Shown here in pieces: positions 8,224 to 17,174 of a stretch of DNA of 59,882 nucleotides. This stretch comes from Streptosporangiales bacterium (GTDB taxonomy: Bacteria; Actinomycetota; Actinomycetes; Streptosporangiales; WHSR01): positions 1-59,882 of the forward strand of contig WHSR01000022.1 of the NCBI GenBank assembly GCA_009379995.1, in the 5' to 3' direction. The notes below the pieces were generated by a model. That model made no database searches. It was not told the origin of the DNA and saw nothing but the letters and a program-made list of their open reading frames with translations. The first letter of the stretch is position 1. Every line of letters starts with the position of its first letter. The translations under genes and the position numbers were made by a program.

Positions 8224-8913
8224 GTGCCGGTATCCGTCTCCCGCCGCAGCCAGCGGCGGAGCAGGGAGCGGCTGCTCGCTGCGGCGCTGGAGTTCGCGGG
8301 CCGCGGCTGGGTGGTGTGTCCGGGTGCCCGTCCCCGCAGGGAGGGCGGTGGCGCCTGCTCGTGCGACCGGCTGGGCTGCCCGGCGCCCGCCGCCCACCCC
8401 ATCTCGCCGGCCTGGCAGTTCCAGGCCACCGCCGACGAAGGGCGGGTGAGGGCGTGGTGGGGCGACCGTCCCGACGCGAACGTCGTCCTGCCCACCGGCC
8501 GTGTCTTCGACGTTCTGGACGTGCCGGCGGCCGGAGGGGTCCTGGCGCTGGCCCGGCTGGACCGGGCCGGCACGCCCACCGGTCCGATCGCCGCGTACGG
8601 GACCGACCGGTACCTGTTCTTCGTGGCGACCCGCGGAGCCCCGGAGGACGAGCACGAGTGGTGGTCGTCCGAGCTGGACGTGACGTCGTCGCACACCGGC
8701 GCCCTGCGCACCGGTGCCGTGCATCTCATCGAGGGCGAGCCCGAGCTCGTCGAGGCCGCTCCCGATCTGCGCTGGCACTGCCGGGACAGCTACGTGGTGG
8801 CGCCGCCCTCCGAGCTGCCGTCCGGGCAGCAGGTCTACTGGGTGCGCAGGCCGGATTCGCGCTCGCTGCCCGACCCGCTGGCGCTGCTCGAGGTGCTCGC
8901 GGACTCGGTCTAG
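8224..8913 (+). CDS. Small bifunctional DNA primase/polymerase (prim-pol) domain protein
   Basis: The 229-residue product resembles the N-terminal prim-pol domain family: ALEFAGRGWVVCPGARPRRE at the start, a Cys-rich segment CSCDRLGCPAPAAHP, then AWQFQATADEGRVRAWWG, NVVLPTGRVFDVLDVP and YVVAPPSELPSGQQVYWVR near the end. In active prim-pol enzymes a DxD-like pair follows the GxNVG..TG segment. Here that place reads FDVLDVP, so one acidic pair is retained. There is no helicase domain. In Streptomyces a similar stand-alone protein sits between hemB and hemL, so this is a conserved position, but its job is unknown. The GTG start has GAGGGGGGAGGG upstream. Confidence 0.75.
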   Translation: MPVSVSRRSQRRSRERLLAAALEFAGRGWVVCPGARPRREGGGACSCDRLGCPAPAAHPISPAWQFQATADEGRVRAWWGDRPDANVVLPTGRVFDVLDVPAAGGVLALARLDRAGTPTGPIAAYGTDRYLFFVATRGAPEDEHEWWSSELDVTSSHTGALRTGAVHLIEGEPELVEAAPDLRWHCRDSYVVAPPSELPSGQQVYWVRRPDSRSLPDPLALLEVLADSV

Positions 8914-8917
8914 GTCT

Positions 8918-8982
8918 CGCCGAGATCTATGCTGTGGGGGTAGTTTTGTCCGGTTCGGCGTCCCACAACATAGATCTCGGCG
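8918..8982 (+). repeat. Family A palindromic element, copy A1
   Basis: This 65-bp inverted repeat begins CGCCGAGATCTATG and ends with its complement. The left arm has one change (GCTGTGG instead of GTTGTGG). The loop contains TTTTGTCCGG, read on the plus strand. It lies between the prim-pol gene and hemL, 5 bp after one stop and 22 bp before the hemL GTG. A short direct GGTCT is found on both sides (8913-8917 and 8984-8988), possibly a target duplication. Confidence 0.93.
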
Positions 8983-9003
8983 GGGTCTGCCAAACTTTGG
9001 TGG

Positions 9004-10335
9004 GTGAGTCGTGCGGAGTCTTCCTCGAAGCTCTTCGGTCGAGCCAGCGCCGTCATTCCCGGCGGTGTGAATTCTCCGGTCCGGGCGTTCGGTGCGGTCG
9101 GCGGCACCCCCCGGTTCGTCGCCTCCGGCCGGGGTCCGTACCTGGTCGACGTCGACGGCAACGAGTACGTCGATCTCGTCAGCTCGTGGGGCGCTCTGAT
9201 CCTCGGCCACGCGCATCCGGCAGTCGTCGAGGCGGTACGGGAGGCGGCCGCCCGCGGCACGTCGTACGGCGCGCCCACCGAGGCCGAGGTGGAGCTCGCC
9301 GAGGAGATCGCCGGCCGGGTGGAGCCGGTGCAGAAGGTCCGGATGGTGAACTCCGGCACCGAGGCGACGATGACGGCGATCCGGCTCGCCCGCGCCTTCA
9401 CCGGGCGCAGCAGGGTGGTGAAGTTCGTCGGGTGCTACCACGGGCACGCCGACGGGCTCCTCGCGTCGGCCGGGTCCGGGATCGCGACCTTCGCCGTACC
9501 CGGCTCGCCGGGCGTCACCGAGGCCATGGCCGGCGAAACGATGGTGCTGCCGTACAACGACCTGGATGCGGTCGCCGCCGCTTTCGACGCGCACGGCGAC
9601 GAGATCGCCTGCGTCATCACCGAGGCGTGCCCGGCCAACATGGGCGTGGTGCCGCCGCGGGTCGGGTTCAACCGGCGCCTGAAGGAGCTGTGTGCGCGGC
9701 ACGGCGCGCTGCTGGTGCTGGACGAGGTGGTCACCGGCTTCCGGGTGGATCGCGCCGGCTGGTACGGCCGCGAGGGTGTCGCCGCCGACCTGTTCACCTT
9801 CGGAAAGGTGATGGGCGGGGGCCTGCCGGCGGCGGCGTTCGGCGGCCGCGCCGAGATCATGGACCAGCTCACCCCTACCGGTCCCGTCTACCAGGCGGGC
9901 ACGCTGTCCGGTAACCCCCTGGCCACCGCGGCCGGGCTGGCCACCCTGCGGCACTGCACCGACGAGACGTACCGGCGGGTGCACGCGGTCGCCGCCGAGG
10001 TGACCCGGCTGTTGAGCGACGCCCTGTCCGCCGAGGGGCTGACGTTCGCCATACAGGGCGCGTCGAGCCTGTTCTCGTTGTTCTTCCTCCGCGAGGATCG
10101 GTACGTGCCCGGCGAGATGGAGGAGATCGTCGACTTCGAGGGCGCGCGCCAGCAGGACACCCGGCGGTACTCGGCCTTCTTCCACGCCATGCTGGAGCGC
10201 GGGGTGTACCTGCCGCCCTCGGCGTTCGAGGGCTGGTTCGTCTCCGCCGCGCACGACGACGCGGCCCTCGAGCGCGTCGCGGAGGCCCTGCCGCACGCCG
10301 CCCGCGCAGCCGCCCAGGTCAAGTCCGAGGATTGA
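9004..10335 (+). CDS. hemL: Glutamate-1-semialdehyde 2,1-aminomutase
   Basis: This PLP enzyme isomerises glutamate-1-semialdehyde to 5-aminolevulinate, the product used by HemB. The 443-residue protein has the PLP lysine K268 in [19 protein letters not shown], the pyridine-ring aspartate in [12 protein letters not shown], and [14 protein letters not shown]. The start GTG follows family A element A1 closely with a weak ribosome site, so hemL may be translated less independently than its neighbours, or the hairpin may influence its expression. Confidence 0.96.
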   Translation: MSRAESSSKLFGRASAVIPGGVNSPVRAFGAVGGTPRFVASGRGPYLVDVDGNEYVDLVSSWGALILGHAHPAVVEAVREAAARGTSYGAPTEAEVELAEEIAGRVEPVQKVRMVNSGTEATMTAIRLARAFTGRSRVVKFVGCYHGHADGLLASAGSGIATFAVPGSPGVTEAMAGETMVLPYNDLDAVAAAFDAHGDEIACVITEACPANMGVVPPRVGFNRRLKELCARHGALLVLDEVVTGFRVDRAGWYGREGVAADLFTFGKVMGGGLPAAAFGGRAEIMDQLTPTGPVYQAGTLSGNPLATAAGLATLRHCTDETYRRVHAVAAEVTRLLSDALSAEGLTFAIQGASSLFSLFFLREDRYVPGEMEEIVDFEGARQQDTRRYSAFFHAMLERGVYLPPSAFEGWFVSAAHDDAALERVAEALPHAARAAAQVKSED

Positions 10336-10378
10336 CCGGCCGCCCTGCGCATCCTGCGAGTCGCTACGCTCCTGCCCC

Positions 10379-10813
10379 ATGACAGGCAAGCCAGAAGAAT
10401 CCCCGATGCAGGGGTACGGACAGCGGCCCGCCTATCCCCACGGCCCGGCGGTCGCGATGACACCGGACGACCGAACGTTCGGCATGCTGGGCCACCTCCT
10501 CGGGATCTTCACCGGGTTCATCGGCCCGCTCGTCATCTTCCTCGCCAAGCGCAAGGAGTCGCCCTTCGTCCGGGACCAGTCGGCGGAGGCGCTGAACTTC
10601 CAGATCACCCTGGTCATCGCGTACCTCCTGCCGTGGAGCTTCCCGGTCATCGGCTACCTCACGCAGGGACCCCCGGCGTGGTTCCTGGTCTGCATCCTTC
10701 TCGTGTGGGCCGTCTGGCTCGGCTCGCTGGTCTTGATGGTCATGGCCTCGATCGCGGCCGGCCGCGGGGGGCCGTACCGTTACCCCATCAACATCCGGAT
10801 GGTGAGGCGGTAG
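10379..10813 (+). CDS. DUF4870 small membrane protein
   Basis: The 144-residue protein has a short polar N-terminus and then the DUF4870 pattern: MLGHLLGIFTGFIGPLVIFLAK, the charged KRKESPFVRDQSAEALNFQ, then two more hydrophobic segments (ITLVIAYLLPWSFPVIGYLT and VCILLVWAVWLGSLVLMVMA), ending in YRYPINIRMVRR. Three to four membrane helices are expected. The role of the family is unknown. It lies 43 bp after hemL. Confidence 0.85.
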   Translation: MTGKPEESPMQGYGQRPAYPHGPAVAMTPDDRTFGMLGHLLGIFTGFIGPLVIFLAKRKESPFVRDQSAEALNFQITLVIAYLLPWSFPVIGYLTQGPPAWFLVCILLVWAVWLGSLVLMVMASIAAGRGGPYRYPINIRMVRR

Positions 10814-10821
10814 GCCGGCGC

Positions 10822-11322
10822 TCAACCCTCAAAGGTCCAGCGGGTGGGTGACCCACCGAAGTCCGACTCGGTGAGCGCGAAGACCCAGCTCGGCCGCACC
10901 CCCACGGTGGCGTTGACCTTCGGGTCCAGGAAATCTACCGAGTAGTCGGTGTCGTACTTGGCGTTCGTGCGGGCGATGAACTCGGCCAGCTTCTCGTGCT
11001 CGGTGACGATCTCGGCCGTGCCCTCCAGCACCACGGGCTCGTCGGGGTTCTCCGTCGTGACCACGCAGCGCGGGTTGGCCATGAGGTTACGGATCTTCCG
11101 CGCCCGCAGGCCGCTCGAGAACCAGAAGACGTCGTCCTCCCACACGCCCCACACCGGCATGGCGTGCGGCCGCCCGTCCGGCCAGACCGTGGCGACCCAG
11201 TAGTTCCGCGAGGAGACGAGCCGCTCCTCCGCCCACGACCAGGGCAGCAACCCCGTACCCTCGTCGGGTCCGGCGATGCCGTAGCCCGGCATGTACGGCC
11301 GGCTTGCTGAGACTTGGTCCAC
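10822..11322 (-). CDS. Pyridoxamine 5'-phosphate oxidase-like flavin/F420-binding protein
   Basis: The chosen GTG at 11320-11322 gives 166 residues. The frame stays open upstream, but that part (about 107 codons, Arg-rich) looks non-coding. The split-barrel fold is shown by NYWVATVWPDGRPHAMPVWG, then DVFWFSSGLRARKIRNLMAN, CVVTTENPDEPVVLEGTAEI and the C-terminal WVFALTE. This family (PPOX class) binds FMN or F420 and reduces small molecules, or has no known substrate. It converges with the DUF4870 gene. Confidence 0.82.
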   Translation of the reverse strand: MDQVSASRPYMPGYGIAGPDEGTGLLPWSWAEERLVSSRNYWVATVWPDGRPHAMPVWGVWEDDVFWFSSGLRARKIRNLMANPRCVVTTENPDEPVVLEGTAEIVTEHEKLAEFIARTNAKYDTDYSVDFLDPKVNATVGVRPSWVFALTESDFGGSPTRWTFEG

Positions 11323-11465
11323 GGGACGATCGTAGACCTCCTTCCACGAGGTCCCGGCGGTCGCGCTGCTCCAGGATGACGTGTCACGGGCCTGTCGAAA
11401 CCGCGTTGACTGGGCCGTATCGGGGGCAGATACTTGAAATGCCAACCCCACTGGGGAAGGAAGTG

Positions 11466-11502
11466 AAGGCAGGTTCCCGCGCTGGACGATGGGGCCTGCC
11501 TT
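11466..11502. terminator. Possible hairpin terminator between two minus-strand genes
   Basis: AAGGCAGG and CCTGCCTT form an 8-bp perfect stem with a 21-nt loop. The right arm is followed by TTTC on the plus strand only, with no long T run. It lies downstream of the 11511-12101 gene. This is a weak call. Confidence 0.25.
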
Positions 11503-11510
11503 TCGCGCTG

Positions 11511-12101
11511 CTAGCGCGCAGCGCTTCTGACCTGGAGCGTCGCGCGCAGCGGGTCGACAAATCGTGAGGACGAGACTGAAGGGTCTCCGCCGTCGCCGCT
11601 CAAGGAGAGCCCGGCCGCTCCGCACAGCACATCTGCCAGCCATAGGACCGGCTCAGCCTCGGGTCCCCACTTATGACCGTGCCTGTGACGCAGGTTTGTG
11701 CTGATCTGTCCTTGCCGTACCAGCAGCTCGACAGCCTTGCGATCCATGGCGTCTTGGGCATGGTGGCGAGCCTCCATGGTCACCTCGGTAACCCCATGGA
11801 TGTGCTCCAAGCGAGCCAGCAGGGTCCGTAAGCATAGGTAGCGTGCACGCTCGGACCTGCTGACAGGCGTCGTGTAGACAGCGAGCGCGGGTAGTGCGAG
11901 GGACGCGAGCCGCGATACCGCTCGATCTCGGCTCTTAGTTGAGCGGTCCGTGTGCCAGTGATAGTAGGCCGTCCCCTTCTTGCGTAGCCGCAGCGCCTCC
12001 GTGCGTACCTTGTCGAGTTGGGCAGGGTCGACGACGACAGCAGCCAAAAGGTACGGTCCCGGCTGCTGCTGCCGTTCCGATTCGTCGATGAAGGCGAACA
12101 C
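11511..12101 (-). CDS. DUF3800-like hypothetical protein
   Basis: This 196-residue protein starts at a GTG (12099-12101) with MFAFIDESERQQQPG. The FIDES start, the YYHWHTDR segment and the later PVLWLADVLCGAAGLSL are typical of DUF3800-like proteins, a family often found in phage and genomic-island DNA with a proposed RNase-H-like fold. Base composition is visibly less G+C-rich than the haem genes and codon choice is more relaxed, which suggests transfer. No partner gene is evident. Confidence 0.6.
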   Translation of the reverse strand: MFAFIDESERQQQPGPYLLAAVVVDPAQLDKVRTEALRLRKKGTAYYHWHTDRSTKSRDRAVSRLASLALPALAVYTTPVSRSERARYLCLRTLLARLEHIHGVTEVTMEARHHAQDAMDRKAVELLVRQGQISTNLRHRHGHKWGPEAEPVLWLADVLCGAAGLSLSGDGGDPSVSSSRFVDPLRATLQVRSAAR

Positions 12102-12228
12102 GGACGCAACCTAGCGGCGGTTCAATACGCCGCGTCGGTCGGTGGGCTCGCCCTGGGGATAAGCGAGCGTCTGACCGATTGATCACGCGGAAGTTCGACG
12201 CCGAGGAAGCCATTCGATGAGCGGCTCC

Positions 12229-13098
12229 TCACCAGACCGCGATGACGAGCACGCCGCCCGCGATGGCGGCCGCGGCGAGCATCCGGCGGGGCAGGTTGCC
12301 CTCGGCGAGGAGTCGGCCGCCCAGCAGCACGGCGAGCAACACGCTCAACTCGCGGGTCGGCGCGATCGCACTGACCGGACTGAAGGTAAGCGCGGTGAGC
12401 ACGAGGATGTACGAAAGCGGGGAGAGAACCGCTGTGCCGAGGACGTGCCAGCGGTAGCCGTGCCAGAGCGCGCGAACCTCGGACCGGTTTCGCGACGCGA
12501 GCGGGGTAAGCAGCAGCGCCCGCCCCGCGTCGTTGCACCACATGTACAGCAGCGGCGGGATCGCGAGGGCGGAAACGGCGTAGGAGTCCCACACCGTGTA
12601 GCTGGCGATGAGTACCCCGGTGAGCAGCCCGTACACCACCGCCGCCGGCTGGGGGCGCGGCGCCGACCCCGTGCTGTTGGGCATGCCGAGTACGAACACG
12701 CCGACCGTGACGAGGAAGATCCCGGCGAGGCCGAGCGGCCCAGGGCGCTCCCCGAACAGCGCGATCGCGGCAAGGCTCGCCAGCAGCGGCCCGGTGCCCC
12801 GGGCGAGCGGGTAGACGAGCGACAGGTCGCCGACCCGGTACCCGCTCTGCAGGCAGGTGAAGTACGCGGTGTGCAGCACCGCCGTGCCGGCGACGAACAC
12901 CAACTGCGGCACCCCCATATGCGGGGACACCACTACCGCGACGGTCGCCGCGACCGGCAGGTAGAGCAGCGTCGCTGTGGTCGCGACCAGCCAGACGAAG
13001 GCAGCCCCGCCGGCACGCGACGCCTGCTTGGACAGTAGGTTCCACACGGCGTGGACGACGGCGGCGACAAAGACCAGCGCGGCGGCTGCGGCGCTCAT
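12229..13098 (-). CDS. EamA/DMT-family transporter
   Basis: The 289-residue protein has ten hydrophobic segments in two repeats of five helices, as in EamA permeases. The first segment is LVFVAAVVHAVWNLLSKQAS. The end of the first repeat is SLAAIALFGERPGPLGLAGI with LVTVGVFVLG. The second repeat has SAIAPTRELSVLLAVLLGGR, where the expected LGExL/P motif is relaxed to LGGRLLAEGN. It is a probable metabolite exporter in the cytoplasmic membrane with unknown substrate, and a single gene with its own 127-bp downstream gap. Confidence 0.83.
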   Translation of the reverse strand: MSAAAAALVFVAAVVHAVWNLLSKQASRAGGAAFVWLVATTATLLYLPVAATVAVVVSPHMGVPQLVFVAGTAVLHTAYFTCLQSGYRVGDLSLVYPLARGTGPLLASLAAIALFGERPGPLGLAGIFLVTVGVFVLGMPNSTGSAPRPQPAAVVYGLLTGVLIASYTVWDSYAVSALAIPPLLYMWCNDAGRALLLTPLASRNRSEVRALWHGYRWHVLGTAVLSPLSYILVLTALTFSPVSAIAPTRELSVLLAVLLGGRLLAEGNLPRRMLAAAAIAGGVLVIAVW

Positions 13099-13365
13099 TC
13101 AGGACTCCTCCCGGGCAGGCCGAACGAGGCCCTCCGGGTTTTTGTCCTGTCAGGTGTGCGACACAGCGGACACCGGAGCGCCCGCGGAGTCTTGGCGCCG
13201 CTCGGTCCAGACCGTCAGCCCTGGTTGTATGGACTCGGTGGGTACGGTCCGGCGTACCGGCCCGCTCCCTCCGGCTGCGGGCTGAGCGCGGAACCCTAGG
13301 CGCAACCGCGTGCTGACGTCATGGTAAACGGTGGGTCAACGATCAACAAAGAGGCGAGGACCCGG

Positions 13366-14040
13366 ATGAACGACGAGACCCCGCGCACGGTCGTCCACCT
13401 GCTGCGGCACGGCGAGGTCGACAACCCGAGCAGGATCATCTACGGTCGCCTGCCCGGCTTCGGTCTCACCGCGGACGGCCTGCTCATGGCCAAGGCGGCG
13501 GCGCGGGCGCTGGCCGATCGGGACATCGTCGTGGTGCGCTCCTCCCCGCTCGAACGGGCCGTGCAGACCGCGGAGGCGGTGGCTGCCGCATTGGGTCTCG
13601 AGGTCGGCGTGGACGACCGGCTCATCGAGCCGACCAACCACTTCGAGGGGCTCACCTTCGGGGTGGGCGACGGAGCGGTGCGCCGTCCCAATCACTGGAA
13701 GCACCTGCGCAACCCGTTCCTGCCCTCCTGGGGCGAGCCGTACCGAGAGGTCGCGGCCAGGATGCTCGTCGCGGTGGCCGCGGCCCGGGACGCCGCTCGC
13801 GCCGCGGCTCCCGAGGGCGGGGGTCCCGGAGGCGAGGCGGTCTGCGTGAGCCACCAGCTGCCGATCTGGGTCACACGCCGCGCGGTCGAGGGGCGGAAGC
13901 TGTGGCACCGCCCGGACCGCAGGCAGTGCGGGCTGGCCAGCCTCACCAGCCTCACCTACGTTGGCGACCGGATCGTCGCGGTGGCGTACTCTGAACCCGC
14001 CGGTACCGCGGCGCGTCGTCCGCACGTGGCCGGCGCCTGA
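13366..14040 (+). CDS. Histidine phosphatase (phosphoglycerate mutase-like)
   Basis: Starting at ATG 13366 (GGCGAGGAC upstream), the 224-residue protein has the catalytic LLRHGEVDN motif with H15, then LTADGLLMAKAAARAL, VVRSSPLERAVQTAEAVA, and the second histidine in EAVCVSHQLPIW. The frame is open for 15 more codons upstream with no family match. It is often found beside the cytochrome c biogenesis genes in actinobacteria, as here. The substrate is unknown. Confidence 0.85.
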   Translation: MNDETPRTVVHLLRHGEVDNPSRIIYGRLPGFGLTADGLLMAKAAARALADRDIVVVRSSPLERAVQTAEAVAAALGLEVGVDDRLIEPTNHFEGLTFGVGDGAVRRPNHWKHLRNPFLPSWGEPYREVAARMLVAVAAARDAARAAAPEGGGPGGEAVCVSHQLPIWVTRRAVEGRKLWHRPDRRQCGLASLTSLTYVGDRIVAVAYSEPAGTAARRPHVAGA

Positions 14041-14046
14041 AGCGTT

Positions 14047-14064
14047 TGCGTCAGCCCTGACGCA
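14047..14064. promoter_or_regulatory. Perfect 18-bp dyad before the cytochrome c maturation genes
   Basis: TGCGTCAGCCCTGACGCA is fully palindromic apart from the central CC. It begins 7 bp after the phosphatase stop and is followed by ACGCGTCATACAAAT, where TACAAA could be a -10 box. It may be an operator for the tlpA-like operon or the stem of a terminator. No T run follows, so I prefer an operator. Confidence 0.4.
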
Positions 14065-14143
14065 CGCGTCATACAAATGCCTCGCACAATGAGGACACAG
14101 GGAACAGACCCCGCAAACGCCTGCCGAAAACCGCCCGAAAGCC

Positions 14144-14758
14144 ATGCCGTTGCCTTCCCGCCTTCGTGTCTCCACCGGCCGCGTAGCCCGCTGGGTCGCG
14201 GCGCTGGCCGTCGCGGCCGTCGTGTTTGCCGGCTGCGCGGGCGGCGACACCGTCGCGACCGAGGAGAACTCCGGCCAGCGATACGTGAGCGGCAGCGGCG
14301 AGGGGAAGGTCATCGAACCCGGTGAGCGCGAACCCGCGCCCGACGTCGGCGGCACCACCGTGGACGGCGAGCGGCTGCGGCTCGCCGACTACCGCGGCAA
14401 GGTGGTAGTCGTCAACTTCTGGGCGTCCTGGTGCGCGCCCTGCCGGGACGAGGCGCCCGCGCTCCACGGGGTGTACGAGAAGACCCGCGAGCGAGGCGTC
14501 GAGTTCCTCGGCATCAACATGAAGGACGGCCGAGAGGCCGCCAAGGCGTTCGAGCGCAACCACGACGTTCCCTATCCGAGCCTGTACGACCAGCCCGGCG
14601 AGGTGGCGCTGGCCTTCCGCGAGACAGTGCCTCCGCAGGCGATACCCAGCACGATCGTCATCGACCGGCAGGGACGGGTGGCCGCCCGGATCATCGGCAA
14701 GACGACGTACTCGCAGCTGCTGCCGCTGGTCAACCGGATCGCGGGTGAGGGGTCGTGA
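14144..14758 (+). CDS. TlpA/ResA-like thioredoxin lipoprotein
   Basis: The 204-residue protein has a lipoprotein signal ([18 protein letters not shown] then C31 as the lipid-modified cysteine) and an external thioredoxin domain with the active site [16 protein letters not shown] (C97, C100). A cis-proline segment reads [15 protein letters not shown]. It should sit on the outer face of the membrane and reduce the haem-binding cysteines of apocytochrome c, receiving electrons from the CcdA protein encoded immediately downstream. It overlaps ccdA by 4 bp (GTGA). Confidence 0.92.
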   Translation: MPLPSRLRVSTGRVARWVAALAVAAVVFAGCAGGDTVATEENSGQRYVSGSGEGKVIEPGEREPAPDVGGTTVDGERLRLADYRGKVVVVNFWASWCAPCRDEAPALHGVYEKTRERGVEFLGINMKDGREAAKAFERNHDVPYPSLYDQPGEVALAFRETVPPQAIPSTIVIDRQGRVAARIIGKTTYSQLLPLVNRIAGEGS

Positions 14759-15546
14759 CGCCGGTGACCCTGTTGGCCGCCGGGGACGCGCTCGCCGGCA
14801 CCGTGGTCGGCGGCTCGCTCCTGCTCGCCCTACCGGTAGCGGTGGCCGCCGGCGTGGTGTCGTTCGCGTCCCCGTGCGTGCTGCCGCTGGTACCCGGCTA
14901 TCTCTCGTACGTCACCGGGGTGTCCGGCGCGGCCCTGGCCCAAGAGCCCGGCCCCGGACGAGGAGCGGGACGGGGCCGGCTGGTCGTCGGCAGCCTGCTG
15001 TTCGTCCTCGGCTTCTCCGCGGTGTTCGTGAGCGCGGGCGTGCTGTTCGGCGGCGCTGGCGCGCTGCTGCAGCAGTACGCCGACCCTATTTCGCGGATCC
15101 TCGGTGCGGTGACCATCCTGCTCGGGCTGGCCTTCATGGGGCTCATCCCCGGACCGCGGCGCGACCTTCGGGTGCACACCCTCCCGCGTGCCGGCGTCGC
15201 GGGTGCGCCGATGCTGGGCGTGCTGTTCGGACTCGGCTGGACGCCGTGTATGGGTCCCACCCTCGCCGCCGTACAGACCCTCGCCTTCGACAGCGCGAGC
15301 GCGGGCCGGGGCGCGCTGCTGTCCGCCGCGTACGCCCTCGGTCTCGGCCTCCCGTTCGTCGTCGGGGGCCTCGCCTACCGGCGGGCGCTCGGGGCGTTCG
15401 CCGCGGTGAAGCGCCACTACGCAGCGGTGATGCGGGTGGGCGGCGGCATGCTCGTCGCCGTCGGCCTGCTGCTGGTGACCGGGCTGTGGTCGGACCTCAC
15501 CATCGTGATGCAGGGCTGGATCTCCGGCTTCCAGACGGTGATCTGA
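14755..15546 (+). CDS. ccdA: CcdA-type cytochrome c biogenesis transmembrane thiol carrier
   Basis: The 263-residue protein has six hydrophobic segments and two intramembrane cysteines. The first is in [20 protein letters not shown] (C41) and the second in [16 protein letters not shown], the CcdA/DsbD-gamma pattern. It passes electrons from cytoplasmic thioredoxin to the TlpA-like protein outside. The GTG start overlaps tlpA and the stop is 1 bp before resB, so this is an operon of four genes. Confidence 0.93.
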   Translation: MTPVTLLAAGDALAGTVVGGSLLLALPVAVAAGVVSFASPCVLPLVPGYLSYVTGVSGAALAQEPGPGRGAGRGRLVVGSLLFVLGFSAVFVSAGVLFGGAGALLQQYADPISRILGAVTILLGLAFMGLIPGPRRDLRVHTLPRAGVAGAPMLGVLFGLGWTPCMGPTLAAVQTLAFDSASAGRGALLSAAYALGLGLPFVVGGLAYRRALGAFAAVKRHYAAVMRVGGGMLVAVGLLLVTGLWSDLTIVMQGWISGFQTVI

Positions 15547-15547
15547 G

Positions 15548-17170
15548 ATGAGCAGGCAGCCGGACACCGATGAACGGCCCATTCACCCGGACCTACCGGA
15601 TGAGTGGCCCATTCATCGGGACGATTCCGTTGCTTTCGGCCTTCGTGGCTGGGTGCGCTGGGGGTGGCGGCAGCTCACCTCGATGCGTACGGCGCTGATC
15701 CTGCTGTTCCTGCTCGCCGTCGCGGCGATACCCGGCTCCCTGTTGCCGCAGCGGAACCTGAACCCGCAGCGGGTGGCCGAGTACTTCCGGCAGTACCCGG
15801 ACCTCGCCCCGGTGCTGGACCGGCTCGGGATGTTCGACGTGTTCGCCGCGCCCTGGTTCGCCGCGATCTACCTGCTGCTGTTCATCTCGCTGGCCGGATG
15901 CGTGATCCCCCGAACCTGGCGACACGCTGTCGCGCTGCTGGATCGCCCGCCGGCGGCGCCACGCCACCTCTCCCGGCTGCCGTACGCGGACCGTTGGGAG
16001 ACCGAAGCGACGCCCGCCGAGGCGGTCGCGGCGGCCCGTGCCGAGCTGGCGGGGCTGCGGTTCCGGACGGAGACGGACTCCCCGGACGGCCGTTCGGGCA
16101 GCTGGGTCGCCGCGGAGAAGGGGTATCTCCGGGAGACCGGCAACCTGCTGTTCCACCTCGCCCTGCTCGCCCTGCTCTTCGCGGTCGCGGCCGGTGCGCT
16201 GTTCGGCTACCGGGGCAACATCCTCGTGGTCGAGGGGGACGGGTTCGCCAACACGGTCGCCGCCTACGACAAGTTCGACCCCGGCCGGGTGTTCGACCCG
16301 CGTGGCCTGCAGCCGTTCTCGCTGCACCTGGAGCGCTTCCAGGCCTCGTACATCACCTCGGGCCCGCAGCGCGGCCAGCCCCAGAGCTTCCAGGCCCGCC
16401 TCCGCTACCGGCCCGACCTGGAGTCTCCGGAACGTACCAGGACCCTCGAGGTCAACCACCCGCTGGAGATCGACGGCGCCAAGGTGTACCTGCTCGGGCA
16501 CGGCTACGCGCCGACGTTCGAGGTTCGGGACGGCGCGGGCCGGGTCGCCTTCTCCGGCGCGGTGCCTTTCCTGCCGCAGGACCAGGCCACCTTCACCTCC
16601 GAGGGGGTGGTCAAGGTGCCGGACGCCCAGCCGAAGCAGCTCGGCTTCTCCGGGTTCTTCACCCCGACCACCGTACGGACCGATCGCGGGATCACCTCGT
16701 CGTTCCCGGCGGCGACCGACCCCGCCGTCACGCTGCTCGCCCAGGCCGGCGACCTGGGGTTGGACGGCGGCTTTCCGCAATCCGTCTACCAGCTCGACAC
16801 CCGCAGGCTCACCCGGCTGAAGGCGGAGCTGCTGCGGCCGGGCGACACCATGACGCTTCCGGACAACCTCGGCAGCATCACGTTCACCGGGTATCGGGAG
16901 TGGGCGAGCCTCCAGGTGACCTACGACCCGGGTCGGGTGTTCGCCCTGGCCACGGCGGCGCTGGCGGTGATCGGTCTGGTGGTGACGCTGGGGATGCGCC
17001 GCCGCAGGGTGTGGGTGCGTGCGACCCCCGGCGAGGGCGGTCGTACGGTTGTCGAGGCGGGTGGACTGCCTCGCGCCGACGCCGGCGGAGGATTCGCCGA
17101 GGAGTTCTCGACCCTGGCCGGCCGGCTGCGGTCGGTCACCCGAGCGGAAACTAGTAGAGCCGAGGAGTGA
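15548..17170 (+). CDS. resB: ResB-like cytochrome c biogenesis protein
   Basis: The 540-residue product belongs to the system II haem-delivery/ligation complex with CcsB. The mature start of the family is GWVRWGWRQLTSMRTALI, followed by membrane helix LLFLLAVAAIPGSLLPQR. Further helices are WFAAIYLLLFISLAGCVIPR and LLFHLALLALLFAVAAGALF, then a large extracytoplasmic domain (about 225-455) and a final helix VFALATAALAVIGLVVTLGM. Residues 8-24 (ERPIHPDLPDEWPIHRD) are encoded by a family B palindrome at 15569-15617, an unusual case of a dispersed repeat used as coding sequence in a disordered tail. Confidence 0.93.
   Translation: MSRQPDTDERPIHPDLPDEWPIHRDDSVAFGLRGWVRWGWRQLTSMRTALILLFLLAVAAIPGSLLPQRNLNPQRVAEYFRQYPDLAPVLDRLGMFDVFAAPWFAAIYLLLFISLAGCVIPRTWRHAVALLDRPPAAPRHLSRLPYADRWETEATPAEAVAAARAELAGLRFRTETDSPDGRSGSWVAAEKGYLRETGNLLFHLALLALLFAVAAGALFGYRGNILVVEGDGFANTVAAYDKFDPGRVFDPRGLQPFSLHLERFQASYITSGPQRGQPQSFQARLRYRPDLESPERTRTLEVNHPLEIDGAKVYLLGHGYAPTFEVRDGAGRVAFSGAVPFLPQDQATFTSEGVVKVPDAQPKQLGFSGFFTPTTVRTDRGITSSFPAATDPAVTLLAQAGDLGLDGGFPQSVYQLDTRRLTRLKAELLRPGDTMTLPDNLGSITFTGYREWASLQVTYDPGRVFALATAALAVIGLVVTLGMRRRRVWVRATPGEGGRTVVEAGGLPRADAGGGFAEEFSTLAGRLRSVTRAETSRAEE
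15569..15617 (+). repeat. Family B palindromic element, copy B1, inside the resB reading frame
   Basis: The element begins GATGAACGGCCCATTCAC, has the core GGACCTA in the loop and ends GATGAGTGGCCCATTCATC, giving imperfect arms. It matches copy B2 at 49479-49527 in arms, loop core and length. It is in frame and translated as a near-repeat peptide (RPIHPD / EWPIHRD). Confidence 0.85.
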
Positions 17171-17174
17171 GCGC

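Noticed and set aside
11323..11643. Longer N-terminus for the PPOX-like protein
   Set aside because: The extra 107 codons are Arg-rich and unlike the family; the GTG at 11320-11322 just precedes the conserved part.
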